A program made the position numbers and the translations under genes. A DNA stretch of 64,000 nt from Cloeon dipterum (taxonomy: Eukaryota > Arthropoda > Insecta > Ephemeroptera > Baetidae), in assembly GCF_949628265.1 (NCBI RefSeq), contig NC_088788.1, positions 25,034,335 to 25,098,334 of the forward strand, read 5' to 3'. The notes under the pieces were generated by a model, which worked only from the letters and a program-made list of their open reading frames with translations, had not been told where the DNA came from and ran no database searches. Below, in pieces: positions 35,301 through 48,233 of this stretch (positions are counted from its first letter, which is position 1; every line of letters begins with the position of its first letter).

Positions 35301-35903
35301 CAGCGGGTTTATCGCAGACTACCAAAGGTTTGGGAGAAGCCTATTTTGATTTTTTCACTTAGAATCCCGAAAATGCTCTAGAAAATGGTTTGAAATTGAT
35401 ATTTATACATTTAGTTGAAGATTATATATAATAGAAAAATGAATATATAAAAAATATATGTACTTTTTTAAGTTGTTTAAGATATACATTTATAAAAAAA
35501 ATGATTTTTACTGTACAGCAAAAGCATTAGTTTTTTATGGTAAATCCAATTTCCTGGAAAAAGCAAATTAGCAGGTAAGTAATTAAATTAAAAAATAGCT
35601 TTGAAAAAATGCCAGATATTCTGCGCTTCATGCTTGCAACAGAGCAATCCAATTTTAAGGCTTTTTGCATTAACCTTCTAATCTCAACATTGGCTGCCGC
35701 ACTTGGCTTTCAGGTCGAGCATTTCCCCGCCCCGCGGCTTCAATTCTTACCCAAGCGCGGGTCGCCTTCCTCGTCCTGACTACTCGCCCCCGCAAGAAAA
35801 GACTAACAGGTACTCGTCTGGAGTCATGCCTCGGTCACTCTCCCCGGCCAAACAGCCCCGCAGAGGAAACTACAAATCAGGTGCCAATTTAACTCGGCTT
35901 TGA
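32390..35903 (+). CDS. Four-transmembrane protein, tandem copy B
   Basis: Seven exons: 32390-32455, 33883-34000, 34061-34210, 34550-34680, 35014-35160, 35221-35327 and 35714-35903. Total 909 nt, 302 residues. Four membrane segments: GGTLSTFQAICWGIMALLGI, SVLAWMIVFLIFNCLWFF, CVVTVMVLIVDLVACAMF and FVLWFFNLGVLVYLLC. The loop after the first segment has two potential N-glycosylation sites (NFTN, NNLT). The tail is Pro/Tyr/Arg-rich (ISPPRGFNSYPSAG, PDYSPPQEKTNRYSS). The first four introns have the same positions and phases (0, 1, 1, 0) as in copy A, and equivalent residues flank them (LST at the first junction, DLGK against DYGK before the fourth). The pair therefore arose by tandem duplication. 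The second intron (34001-34060) is 60 bp, frame-neutral and free of stops. Reading past the sixth donor would give a short alternative C-terminus. Confidence 0.85.
32562..32586. repeat. (TA)n microsatellite
   Basis: About twelve TA units in the first intron of tetraspan copy B. A simple dinucleotide repeat with no interruptions seen. Confidence 0.9.
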
Positions 35904-38719
35904 ACTAAAACAACTGTACAAAAAATCCTTTGACGCATGACTTTAATTAATATAAGAATCGCAATCACCCTACAATTCACGTCTTCTTAATTCACGTACT
36001 GAAAATTAACGACAGAGACCGCACATTAATTTTTGCGTCTGGCGGTTTTGTGTGGCATGACTAATCGTTCGCTCTCGTGCACTTTTCAGGTTTCTGATCT
36101 TGCGGTGCTGCCTCACTGAGCTATGAAAAGTAATTACGCCGCTGCTTCTAACGACGCTTTTCAATTTTTTAATCACACCGCCACTTACATCCACACGCGC
36201 ACACTACTTTCTATCGGGGAAAAACGCGGAGCGCCGCCAGCAGGTCCTTTGTCGAAAGTAGCCATATATTTATAATTGATTTAACAAAGTGACCGGTTGA
36301 GCGGAATGATGACCAACAGCAGAGCCACTTCCTGCATCTTCATTTTACAACTGCGCGAAAAATTGCAACAGGTGCATTGAATGCTTCTTCTCATGTTTCG
36401 TTCCAAGAGCATCTCATAACGGACTGCTTTCATTTGAAACTATTTTTCTGTGACACGATTGTGCCAATTAAATGCTAGGTTAAGATGATGTGAGTGTGAG
36501 TGGCGCATCACCGTTTTGACATGAACTTTCTCGACAAGATTTTCTAAGAAAAGGAAATTATCTGCGACATTAATTGAAGACTCCCTTCAAATTACACTTG
36601 AACAGAAAACTTTGATTGCGAAAACGATTGGAAACTTCTTTTAATGAAGGTTTCTCGGTATATTTGAACTGCGAGTTCTTTTGAGACAGCACGTTCAATC
36701 AGTGTAACGGAAACTTGTGTGGGTGTGTTCTCGTGGCATTATGAGTGATACTTTTTTACTGTCCTAACGTGGCATTATAAGATTAGTTCTAAAAACAAAC
36801 TAATTTAGGCTATTAAAAATTAAATTTAAATCAAATTTATTTAAAATATTTTATTAGATCCACTTTGTTTAAAACGAGAATGTGTGAAAAATATGCAAAA
36901 CAATATAATCATTATTGAAGATTGATTTTGTTTAAATTAAAATAAAAACGCTACCTTTTTAATAAATTTATTTGAAAGTGCCTGCAAATACATACTATGG
37001 AAAATATCTGCCAACCAATCAATACGCTTTCTATGTTTGGGCAATTCAGAGCTTGCAGCTTAGTTTATAATCCAATAAATACTTCAGCACTAGCATTCAA
37101 CACGTTTTTCGCTCCGCTGGCGCTTTTGTGTGTGCCGATTTTTCCCCGAATCGATCGTAATTTAACAAAGGTGCAACGTTATTTTCGAAGCCCAACATTG
37201 CGGCCAGCCGGCGGAATAATTCACTGCAAACAAAAACTCAATAATTTGTAGCCAACGAATTCGCCACACCTGTGACGCTCCGCTGACCTGATAGTGTCAC
37301 TCGCACACTCGCGAACCACAGAGAGAAAGAGGAAGAATGCAGATCCGGCCCGCGGCGCAAAAGCATTTCAGCGAGAGTACGAAGGACGTTACATGTCAGA
37401 TGAATGATCCGGCGAGCACATTGATATACTTATTGGACAAACAAAAACGAAACCGAGAAGACGGACGGGTTCATTACTCATGCAAAGAAAAGAAATTCGT
37501 TTGATAATGCGTTGTGGTAGGACAGCTGCCGCGCTGAAATTGATTGGTCCGCTGAGATAAAAGGGAGAAATGCGTGTAGAGTTCACCTGCCTGGCCGAGA
37601 TTGGTGCAGGAGGAAGGAGAAAGGCCTTCTCCTATCATTGAGTTTCGCAAGCGGGCACGTGGAATGCGAGCAGGTAAAATTCTAATAACAGGAGGCGGCG
37701 TATTAGGTGCTGTCAAACGGATGCTCTGGAGCAATTCAACTTTCTATGCTTCGATTAGGAAGCGCGGCTTTGGATTTGGAGTTTATTGGGGTCTTTTTCA
37801 CGCTCGAATTGTCTTCGAGGAAGTGGATTCTTTTGTTCTCTCGCACTTGATTGTTAAAGGGTTTGACGAGGGAATCACGATGCCAAGCTATTTTTGCACA
37901 TTTAATTCAGTGACGTTTATTTATAAATTACACAGCATTAAGTAAAAGTGAACAGGTTTACAGGCACGAACAATAATTTGCGACGAATGAACTGTTTTTG
38001 CCCAATTGTGACATTTCTGTGAAGCACAGCACGATTTCCTGGAAGAGATTCTAACCTTTATGACAATGTTTTCTACGCATTTGAGCTATTTCAAAGAGAC
38101 TTCGCATCTGTAGACGAAGAAACGCGTTTCTGCTAGCTTTGTAACGGTCACTATTAAGGCTCATGAGTAAGAGATTCATTTCCGATTCCTGCAAGCTTGC
38201 AGTAGAGGCGGAGTTTGCGATTTCGAAACCCGTTCCAGCGAAACGGAGAGTAGCGCGTCTACAATTAATTAATTACTTTCAAGCTGTGAACGAACCGTCG
38301 CGAGCGCTATGTGCAATCATCTAAATGAGTCAGAAACTAGTTCCGTGAAAAGGTGCAATATTCACGGCCAGCCTTTGCTGGAAATGCAACGCCCAAAATA
38401 AATGTCAACAAAGGGCTTAATTTATTATGAGTCATTCGTGTGTTTTCCCAGTAGTAATACTCATCCTGCGGTCATAGTTCCCGCAAAAAATAATCATCCA
38501 CATAAACAATTACTTAGGCGGATCATGCCATTTGAAATTTTTGTACCGTTGAATTAGCAATGTTTTCCAGCGCCCTGAAAGATATTCAATTTTTGTTTAT
38601 TAAATTATTTAAAGACATTATTTATTTTGACTACCTCTCAGAACTTCTTATTTCTTATTCAGAATAATATTATCAGCAAACTTAAATTAGACTCTTGCTA
38701 AACATATATAAATACAACT
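35904..38719. other. Intergenic region with a weak promoter-like spot
   Basis: No coding exon is supported in 2.8 kb. Near 37553 a GATAAAAGG string on the plus strand is followed about 120 bp later by a good splice donor (GAGCAG|GTAAAA at about 37673). The open frame at 37601-37945 runs through this donor and shows no domain. Otherwise only AT-rich sequence is visible. Confidence 0.4.
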
Positions 38720-41700
38720 TCACGCCTTCAAGTGGATAACACGCACGTTTCTCGAGGGAATAATTTGCACGTTGGGGTGCTGCTGCTTGGGCTGCCGCCT
38801 TCTTCGGAAAAAGCTGTTCTTAAAGGCCGGCGCGGGGGGCTGGAGTGGCTGGCTGCTGGCAGGCGGGGGCGAGGGGATGAGATTTGGCAGCAGTTGAATG
38901 CCACCTTTCGGCGTCCTGCGGGGCGGCGCTGGCGGCTCGTCCACCTGCTCGTGCACCGCGTAGTCTTTAGAGCCCTTGAGCTGTGTCGGCGGCTCGTCGG
39001 CGTGATTGTTCAGCTGAAGCTGGACTGGAGGACCAGCTGGAACAGCGACGGCAACATCGATTTTCAGAGAATATACGCCGGGAGAAAAATTTACATTTGT
39101 TGAAATAACAATTGCGGAAGCAGCACTCGCAGGATGTTGAGTGAGGGAGTGATATTTTCACTGAATACGAGATTTATTTTGTCATCTCTTTCGCATGCCA
39201 ACCCATGCTTGACACGACGGATTTTATAACGAAAATAGCTCACTCGATGGCGTAATAAAAATCCTCAACATGCCATAATTGAATTTTAGTTTGGATAGTT
39301 TATTTTCAAATATGAGTTCACAATTTTTCATTAAATTTTACCCAAATTTAAAGTTTATTAGTCTAACAAAATATGAAATATGACTATATATAATTGATTG
39401 CTCACCTTTGAAAAATTGGCCATCGTCATTTTCGTGTGATGATGACTCCCCAGAACCTGAAGCCCCTCCTGAACTGCCACCAGACTCGGACGATCCAAAC
39501 GCGTCATGTCCACCCCAGGGCGCAGAGTTGAATTGTACGTTAGCGGAAGGAATGGATTCTTCAGAGCCAGGGAATCTTTCGATTTGGATGTGGAAATGAG
39601 CCGGGTGACTTTCGATGTGGACAGGGTGATGCTGTAGAAGCGGCTGATGGTCCAGCACAGGCGAGATGGACTTGTGCACATTCACTGGCGGAATGATCGG
39701 CTTCCAAGCGCCTGAAGGATAGAAAATTTTCGATATCATGGGGATTATTAAATTGCAAACTTCATTGTCATATAAAATGCGACGAAACAGGGACAGTGCT
39801 GGAACTTTTCTCGGAACATTAATAATAATAATAAAAAACGTTAGTGCAGAACAGAGATTCCACGAGCAAAACTTTTTGTGGTTAAATTGAGTTTGCAAGT
39901 TGCCCGCTGCCGTGCCAAGTACGTGCTGAATTTGATAATTTTAAGGCGGTGCACAACAAAGAACATTCCTTGTCGAGGAAGAAACAAAAGCAAAAGCGGG
40001 GCAACTGCAGGAAAGGATTTCAGCCGCTGGTTTTATCACGTGTGTTTTGACGCCCGCGGCTTGATGGCAAGTAGAACAAAAGAGACCGCGAGGAGCTGCT
40101 CAGGGAGCATTCCGAAAGCGCCGGCATTTGAGAGATCGACCGCGAGCGCACAGATGCACGCTGCTGGGTTTAATCATCCCGCAAAACCTTATCTCCCGGG
40201 GTTAGTGTCGGTGCACACTCGATGGGAAAATCAATCAAGCGCAACAATCACTTCCTTGCAATAAAAAAGGGGTTGAAAGAGCGCTTCTGGTATGAAGGAA
40301 CTTCAAGATGCGTCTGAAGAATGACACAGCGAAAAGATCAATTTGACCAAAAAGCTGTGTTTCGTATCGTGCATGGAATATAATATTTTTATCCAATTGC
40401 TTTTTGTATTATATTCATCACCATCAGCAAGATATTTGAAAAGCAAATTTCTTTAGAATAATTATTGTAGTTAAAATATAATTATACACCACGGAAACGT
40501 CATCAGCAGTGCTTCTCAGAAGTTTACTAATTGTTTTAAGGCTGCTTTTATCGAAGTTCTTAGCCGATAATCCAAGCTGATCATCCCACCAGTAAAATGT
40601 TTTCTGAGTGAAGGTCTTGATAACATGATGGTGTGAAACGAAAATTAATAACGACCTTTCAGAACTGGTTTAGGTCTGAACATTGTAGTGATGATGACTT
40701 TTGGCAATTTCTTTTCAAAGTACACACTTTAAAAGGTGTCTAAAATCTATCATTGATGAAACGGTTCAAATTTTCGTATCCGATCAATGAGAACACCTTC
40801 TAAATACAGGGCAAACTTGTTTGGATAGTTTCTCTTTAATAGATTTTAGACAAATTTGAATGTATTTTTAACAGCTTTGATTTGCATGAGTGCATGAATC
40901 GTACTTATTTAATGAAACGAATATAGAGGTATTTAAAATCAGACGTTCAGCTAGTTTTAGTTTCACATCGCAGCAAAAAATTAGCACTACTTCTTCACTT
41001 TAGTTTTTTTTTTTGTATTTTTATGTTTCACTCTTAAGCCCGATTAGTTTAATTGAATCATTCGTTTACAAACCATTTTGTCGAAATGTTTCAACCGCAG
41101 TGTTGCTTTATGTATAATTCAGAGGTGAAATTTTAGCCGATTCCATTCTTGTGGCAAAGCGGCAACCACTTTAAATGGCAATGTGCGGTGCGGCGAAAGC
41201 ACCTTGGCTTCCTCGAAGACAATAAACATTGCTCGCGCAAGTGTGCGAACAGGTTCCGTCTCGCGTAGTGAAAAGAACGCCGAAACTAATTTGTTCGTCT
41301 GAAAGTGATGCTGAACGTCATTACTTTATGGTGGTCTCTGGTTGGTCGTAAAGATAATCGTGTTTTACGTATGTATTTTGTAGTTCGTTTCACGAGAGAC
41401 GTGTAAAAAAGAAGTCGTCCAAGCAAGTGGAAAACACGCTTGATCGACGCTCACATTGAGCGAAATACTGCAATTATTAAAATTCTTTTCACTTCCCACA
41501 GCGCATCGAATCGACAAGTGAATCGTGACAAACAAAAATCTTGCGAATTTTGCTGGTTATTTTCTCATGCATATTAATAAATTAATGCAGCGTTTTATGT
41601 AAAATGCGAGTTCATATTTTTATAATTCAAAAACTAAAATGAATTAATTTAAAAAATCTGTGCTGGCTGCTGAAAATGCCAACTGATGGTTTCAGCGTGG

Positions 41701-44700
41701 TAGTAATATTTTTTCAATTAGATTTTCGTGTGCACCTACACAAAAGCCTTTTTAAGTTTGGGCGAGATGAAATAGAGAGCTGTCTGAAAACACTTTCTTT
41801 GGCGTGTTTGGAACAACACTCAATTTATTTATTATCATAACCAGTATATAAGCAAACCCAGTAATTATTTTAATTAATGACTGCCAAATCGCTGTTCGCG
41901 AGAGTATAGACTTTCAATAAGGCATCGATTTCGCTTCGTGCGCGAATTACATAAACGAAAACGTGTTTTGGCACGGGTTTTCAAGGTCGGCCGATCGATT
42001 CATACTGCTCCTCTGCCATGATAATTAACTTTAACGAGGATGTGTTCCACAAAGGCGCGAGCAAAATCGATGCAAAGCAGCAGGAAAAGGATGCTGAGCC
42101 GAACTATTATTACTAACTTTCTTTCACATTCGCATTCGCAGCCGAATCAGAGAAGCTTACACGGCCGGCCGTTACTTGCAACCATAAATTACGAGAATGG
42201 TGCTCAATGAGAGCGAACGCACCTGTGGGCTAGACAGCGCCCACATTTTCGGACTGCTGTGGTTCGGCCCGACGTTTAAATAAATGCACACAGCATAATT
42301 CTCGTCCGGCACGGGCGGAGCAGTGACCTAGATCATCTCTCACTCGCGTCTTTAGCCGCGTTTAATTTGGCCGTCAGCTCTGCAGACGCGCACCACTGAC
42401 TGGATGGCATTTTCCAACTTGATTGAGTAGCTCGGTCGCTTGGCCGACCCGCGTGTAATTTTTGTTTGCCTTTATACTCCGAACAGAAGATTATCGCAGA
42501 CCGAAATGGCTGCCTGTTTACCAGCGCTGATCTCGGCCGGGAGAAACAAATAAAGGTCCTAAAAGTTGTTTTTTCCTCTGTGCTATTTTATAATGGGATA
42601 AACGGAGCGTGGAGAAAAACGTCATTCTGATAGTCTCCAAGCGCTTGATGTGCCATAAAATCTTTATTTCTATCGTCGCGTGTAGATTTTTATGTTCACT
42701 TGGATATTTAAAAAATTGTAGGAAATCTCCACATTCGGAATTTTTAGTCTGCGCTTTATCCTCGAAATCGGTAATATACATGGTCCAAAATGTTGACTTC
42801 AAATTATTGCTTTTATACAAAAGTTACTTTGATTATTATATTTATAGTTGATTAAATCAGGTGCTTTTTCGTTTATGGATTGCAAAACATACTTGACTTT
42901 GATATTTTACCTGTAGATAATAAAATAGAAGCTTTGCTGGATTGAAACTATTTGAATACAGTTGATTTTTTTTCATTCTAGTGATTTGCATTTTTCAGTT
43001 AAGCAACTATTTATTAATTATATTTTTAAATTTAATGTTTCAATAATCACACCTGTATATACATACTTTGAATCATTGGCAAAAATAAAATGAATTGAAC
43101 AATCCGCTCTCTTCAATAAAAATCAAAACTTGATTATGTCAATAATAAAAAACATGTTGTACATAAAGCTTTGACAAAATTAATTCATTGATATTTTAGT
43201 TAAAAGTGTTTATTACCAGTACATATGTAGTGAATAAAATGAGCGATATTTCGTTTGAAGAAAAAGTAGTGCATATTTGAACTCCCACCAATATCAGAAT
43301 GAAATGTGTCCCAAAAAATATAAAATTCTATTCAATCGCCGTTTTCTAATTCGTGAATATCGTTTCTGTCTTGAGGCCAATGAAAAAGCAATTCGATTCT
43401 GCTCTTTTGAATTCTCTCACACGAAAAACCACAAATTAGAAACCGAATTGGTGGAGCTTAAGGTGTGTCTCGCGCTCGTTCTTCCTTTTCTATACTTCTT
43501 CCACTTTGTGTTGTTACACATTTCACTTCTTGGCCGGCGGGTAATGGAGGCCGAGTGCGACGTATATCATCATCAGAAAAACAATAATCTGCGACTCACC
43601 TTGTTTGGCGCAATCGGAACATCCTTTGCCGAAAGGAGCGCTTGATGACGGAAAGTGGTGCCGCTGAAACAATGCACGGACATCACTTTGAAATAAGAGT
43701 CAAATATATCAAAGAAAGAAGGGAAAATAGCCTAGTGCCTAGTAGTTAAAGGTCTCTCTTCTGTTCTCTTTGTAGTACTTTTGCACATTCATGGTGCGCC
43801 TTTTATTTTTATTGCTATTTTATGCTATTCACGACTGAACGAATCTACTTGCTTTGACTGCGTTATAGTGAGATTTAGGTTAACGAGTTCAAAAGCTCCT
43901 AAAATGTGTTATTATGGCAAATATATACTTGCAAATTTGTAAGTAATAGTTCCCACAAAATTTTGAATCACGTGAATAATGAACAATGAGACTAATAATA
44001 AATATCACAATTGCGTCAGAGATAATTTTTATTAACTCACCAACTTTCCATATGCTTGTGCGGGAAACAAGCGGCAAAATTAATCATTTCGTGTGTTCTC
44101 TCATGCATTTTTTTTATGGAAATCATGATATTCAATATGGAAATATTATAAATATACCTTCTATGACGATCAAATAAATTTTTGTTTGACGAGTTGCTAC
44201 AACAACTGGTGATTAACATTTTGACCAACATTTTATGAAGAAAAAATGGCTTGCGTGAATATCAATTGAACATAATATATTTGTTTCATATTTGTTTATA
44301 AGTGTAGGCCAGAAGATCAACTTTGTACACATAAAAAATGCAAATAAAATTGATTCAATCAAAATATATGTTCTGCTAATATTTATCTTTGCACACTTTT
44401 CAAGAGCAAAAGCGGCTTTTCACAAGGTAGAGTAAAAAATGTCGCTACAACATTAAAATGCATATTAACAATTCCGCAAGTAAAATTATAAGTTATTTGT
44501 TATTTACAATTTATGATATTTGAACTATTTAATTTTTGAGCCACCTATTCCTTGTTTATGCACTTATTAGAGGAGCCATATTGTAAAATCAAATTTATAA
44601 AAGACATTTAAATTGTGACTTATTTTGTAACCTCGCCAATATATGAAATAATTAATAAGCAACTCTCAACAAAGATGCGTCCTTTTAGAAATTCGACGGT

Positions 44701-45088
44701 TCAAAATTCAAGAGCTCTCATCTGAAATATCATGAACAGACGCATTATTTAACAATGGTCAATTAACTTTTTTGCCGCTCGCTTGAGTAGCTATAATATT
44801 TTTTTACTCTTATCCTCCTTTGTAAATAATTCAAACACCACATTTTCAAATAAATAAACGCTGATTCTCGAAAAATGTATCACATTTACTCACCTTCAGC
44901 ACGTGTCTTGAGGCAGCGGGCACAAAGTGTGGTTGTTTGTTGTACTTTGGTGGCAGGACGAGGTGTCTGATCACCTTCGGAGCCCTGAGCGGCGGCCCCC
45001 GGCCAAAGATGTGGTGTTGAGGCGCGGGCGGCGAGGCGAGCGCCACAGACGCCAGGAAGAGCGCCACAAGCGGAGGAGCAACGCGCAT
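38720..45088 (-). CDS. Secreted His/Pro-rich protein of unknown family
   Basis: Four exons, minus strand: 44894-45088, 43600-43663, 39406-39711 and 38720-39036. Total 882 nt, 293 residues, with all three junctions canonical and in phase. The start (MRVAPPLVALFLASVALASP) is a textbook signal peptide, cleaved near ALASP. The mature chain is rich in His and Pro (PAPQHHIFGRGPP, QPLLQHHPVHIESHPAHFHI), then Ser/Gly-rich (SSESGGSSGGASGSGESSS), then Pro-rich with a basic FFRRRRQPK segment. The small exon 2 encodes CSDC, giving the only cysteine pair I see. There is no membrane segment after the signal peptide and no recognised domain. His- and Pro-rich secreted chains occur among cuticle, silk-like and metal-binding proteins, and basic clusters can serve as processing sites; neither role can be assigned. 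Introns of 3.9 and 1.2 kb are long for this region. Confidence 0.78.
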
Positions 45089-48000
45089 GGTGGTCAGGTC
45101 GGTGTGACTGTGCAGAGCCGGCCGTCCGGCCATCCTTTTGCTCTGGAAAGAAAGCCTTTCCCCAGGAGCAGACCGCCCCACCCGAACCAAAATCGGTCCG
45201 GCTCTCTTTCTCTCCGTGTAAAAAGGCGAGCAGCTACATGATTTTTATTAATATATATAAATGTCAGTTTTTATCGCCCGTGCCGAGACTGACGGAACTA
45301 AGAGTATCTGCGTAGCTTCAAATTTGCTGCCGTCGCTTGAAAAAGAATCAAACGGAACTTTCGATGCGGAAGAAACTTTTTCTGCGTGCGATTTCATAAT
45401 TGTTTATCATTTAACTTTTTATTTTTATTGATCAATCCAATTGGGCATGAATCATCAGGAGGCAGTGCAGACTGGGGAGTGTAAGATGCAATGATAAAAA
45501 AGGAAAATAATTAAAACTGTCACTTTTTGAGAATGTAGTACTGATTGAAATAAATGAATATTTGAATTTAAATTCAAATAGCCCATGATCATAATACAGA
45601 ATTACGATTATATTTGGTCGTAAGAAAACATGAGAGTAATTAGGGAGATAGCTTTTTCCATTTTGGCACAGTTTGAATATTTTAAGGATAATACCTTGGA
45701 AATTGATATGAATTAAAATAATTTCATGCATGGAACCATAAAACTTTATTGCCGAAATTTAAAACCGTTTTAAAAAATTGAAGCTCAATGCTTTATTAAG
45801 CAGAACTAATAGAAGGCGGATGAGGATCGACTATTTTGTTTTATCAATCATATAAAAAACTATTTTAATTTTATTTAATGCTTATATAACACTATTGGAT
45901 TTGAAGAGAATGAAGAAATACTACAAGTTGCATTTTGCCAGTCTATTCTCATTGTTAAATTCAATATATATTATTAGCAAGATATCTATAGACGATACGC
46001 AATTTCACTTCTCAACAATATTTTGTTACCACTATATAGTAATCGCATTCCTCCAGAATCCTTATTGCAAAAAAGCTTCGGTTCCGACAGAAGATTTTTT
46101 GCATCCTTTCTCTCACCGTGTAATTGCTGGCTTTGACAGGCAGCGCAAGAAAGATGGTTTATTCTGCGCACCCTTTTATTACCGGCGGCGTGATGCTGGC
46201 GAACCGAGCACACACACACACTTCTTGTGTTGCGAGCGGAACAACCCATAATAGTAATTGAGCAGTTCTTCCATTACACGTTGGAAACGAGCAACAATCT
46301 CCACCAGCGGCGAAATGGAATTGAACGCAAACCTGACGGGACACAATGAATGATCGCCTGCTTTGATTGAATATATACATAAAGGAGCTCAATAATTCCG
46401 CAAGATGAACCTCTTGCGGTTTCGTCTCGTGAAATCGATTCATCGTCGCTTGTTAGCTTGATCGCGGTCCAGCAGATTCAATTGCTACGAAATAATGGAA
46501 AGATTTTATTTATTGGAGCTCTCCCATTGATGTGATTCAGACTTAATTCAATTTGTTCCGTTCTTTAGTAACCAAACTCCATCAAATGCGAAAAATCATT
46601 ATTTGCTTTTGAAGAAAAATGAATTATGAATTTGTCATTGACAAGAGCATTTTCTCAAAACCATGCAAACGTAAGTATATTTTGCAATAAACAAATATTT
46701 CATTGATAAATGAACGCGAACAAAATATACATTATGCAAGTGGGGTTTTTGTAAATGTAATTTGTTCAAAATAACATATAAAATAATTATTAATAGAAAT
46801 AATTAATCTACAAATAATGTTCAGATTAAACTTTCCAAAATCTTTAGTGAAGTTATATTATTTAAAAATTTTACTGCTAAATTCTAAATTTTTCGGTTCT
46901 GGATGAATGTGTCAAGCATCGGAGAAGCTGACTAATGCAAAAAGGTCCAGCAGGCGTCTGTCAAAAATAGTGCCTCATGCGGCAAGTCACGCTGACGACG
47001 TTCATTTCCTCGTTCAGGAGAAATTACCGCACACCGAGGGAATGCATAATGCCGCCCGCGCGTTTAATATGCGCAAAACAGAGCAAAAGCTCCGCTTGCT
47101 GCGGAAAAAATTGTCTGCTGACACGCTCGACGTACTCGGGACAAAAATTTGAAGCGATTCGGATCACCAAATGAAGTTTCGCGGGAGAAAGTACGCTAAT
47201 TTATTTTGTGCTCTGCTTTTTGCCACCACACTTGTGATGAATTGCAAATTGTTCGTGGTGAAAAGAAGCGGTCCAAGAAAATAATAAATTGTGGAAGTTT
47301 GAAAACAATCGAAATATTTTATTCATTAAAGTTACCATCTCTGGGAATAAACAAACCTGATATTTTTCACGTTTCATTGAGCTTCTAATTTTTTAGCCTC
47401 GAGTGTTCGGTTTAAAAGGCATGTTTCTTCTATTTGAAAATGAAAGTAAAAATAAAACCAGTGGGTTGATGTTTAGAAATCTTCTTCCATCCGCGTCACT
47501 TCTTGGGCACTGCGAAAGTTGAAAATCGAGAAAAGCTCGGCAAGTACGCATTTCTCTTGGAAGTAACTGGCTCAGTCTTGAGTGTTTGCCAATTTTGCCT
47601 ACGATTGTTTAGAAATATATAAGCTCTATTCTGATAAAAAATAAAAATATAACCTCAATGATGGAACGCTGGTTTGCAGTTATAAAAAGTAAAGAAACAA
47701 AGTTCTTGTTTTAAATTAATGGAGCCTTTTAAGACCTGCCACTAATGTTTACAAACGGAAAACGTTTAATCAACGTAAGCGACAGCACAGACGAGTTGGC
47801 TCATCAACGAGAACGTTTTTATTCATTGGAGATTGTTCGGTAAGTGGGTCCGAATTTAAAAGGAAATAAAAAGAGCCGAACCTGCGTTTACGTAACTTGT
47901 GGGAAAACACACGAGAGGTGATTTTTTGACAAATTTATTGAAAACATGTCAACACATTTTTAACGATCCATTGGCGTGCAACATTTGAAAACAGTGCGAC

Positions 48001-48233
48001 TCTCTTTATTTAACAGACTGCATCACAAACTTGGTATATGCACACGCGATTCGAAGCAGCGTGCTTTTTTATTTTTAAAAATGCGGCAGATGGAGTCTGC
48101 GAGCAGCATAATGTGAGTGTGTATAGCCAACATTCTTACGAGCTATTAACTTTGACGCACTAAAGCGTGCCACTGGACTCGAGCGACGCTCATTCTGGAG
48201 TGTGCAGAAACCTCCTCTCACTCATCAATGTTT
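45089..48233. other. Intergenic region between secreted-protein gene and neprilysin
   Basis: Holds the presumed promoter of the secreted-protein gene, including a TATA-like TTTATATATA on the minus strand near 45248-45262, about 165 bp from its ATG. A 37-codon open frame with a hydrophobic start lies at 47171-47284 (separate entry). No other exon or repeat was recognised. Confidence 0.5.
47171..47284 (+). CDS. Possible short peptide ORF with hydrophobic N-terminus
   Basis: ATG to TAA, 37 codons: a basic start (MKFRGRKY), a hydrophobic stretch (LFCALLFATTLVM), then a basic end (VKRSGPRK) with a KR pair, directly followed by an AATAAA. The layout resembles a tiny signal-peptide or membrane peptide. 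There is no homology or splice evidence, and such frames arise by chance, so this is only a candidate. Confidence 0.2.
   Translation: MKFRGRKYANLFCALLFATTLVMNCKLFVVKRSGPRK

Noticed and set aside
37601-37945. 114-codon plus-strand frame after a TATA-like string
   Set aside because: It runs through a good splice donor and shows no domain or plausible composition; at most its first part is an untranslated or tiny first exon.
40490-40530. Another TCATCAG string resembling a hammerhead core
   Set aside because: No GAAA at the proper spacing and no stem II; chance match.
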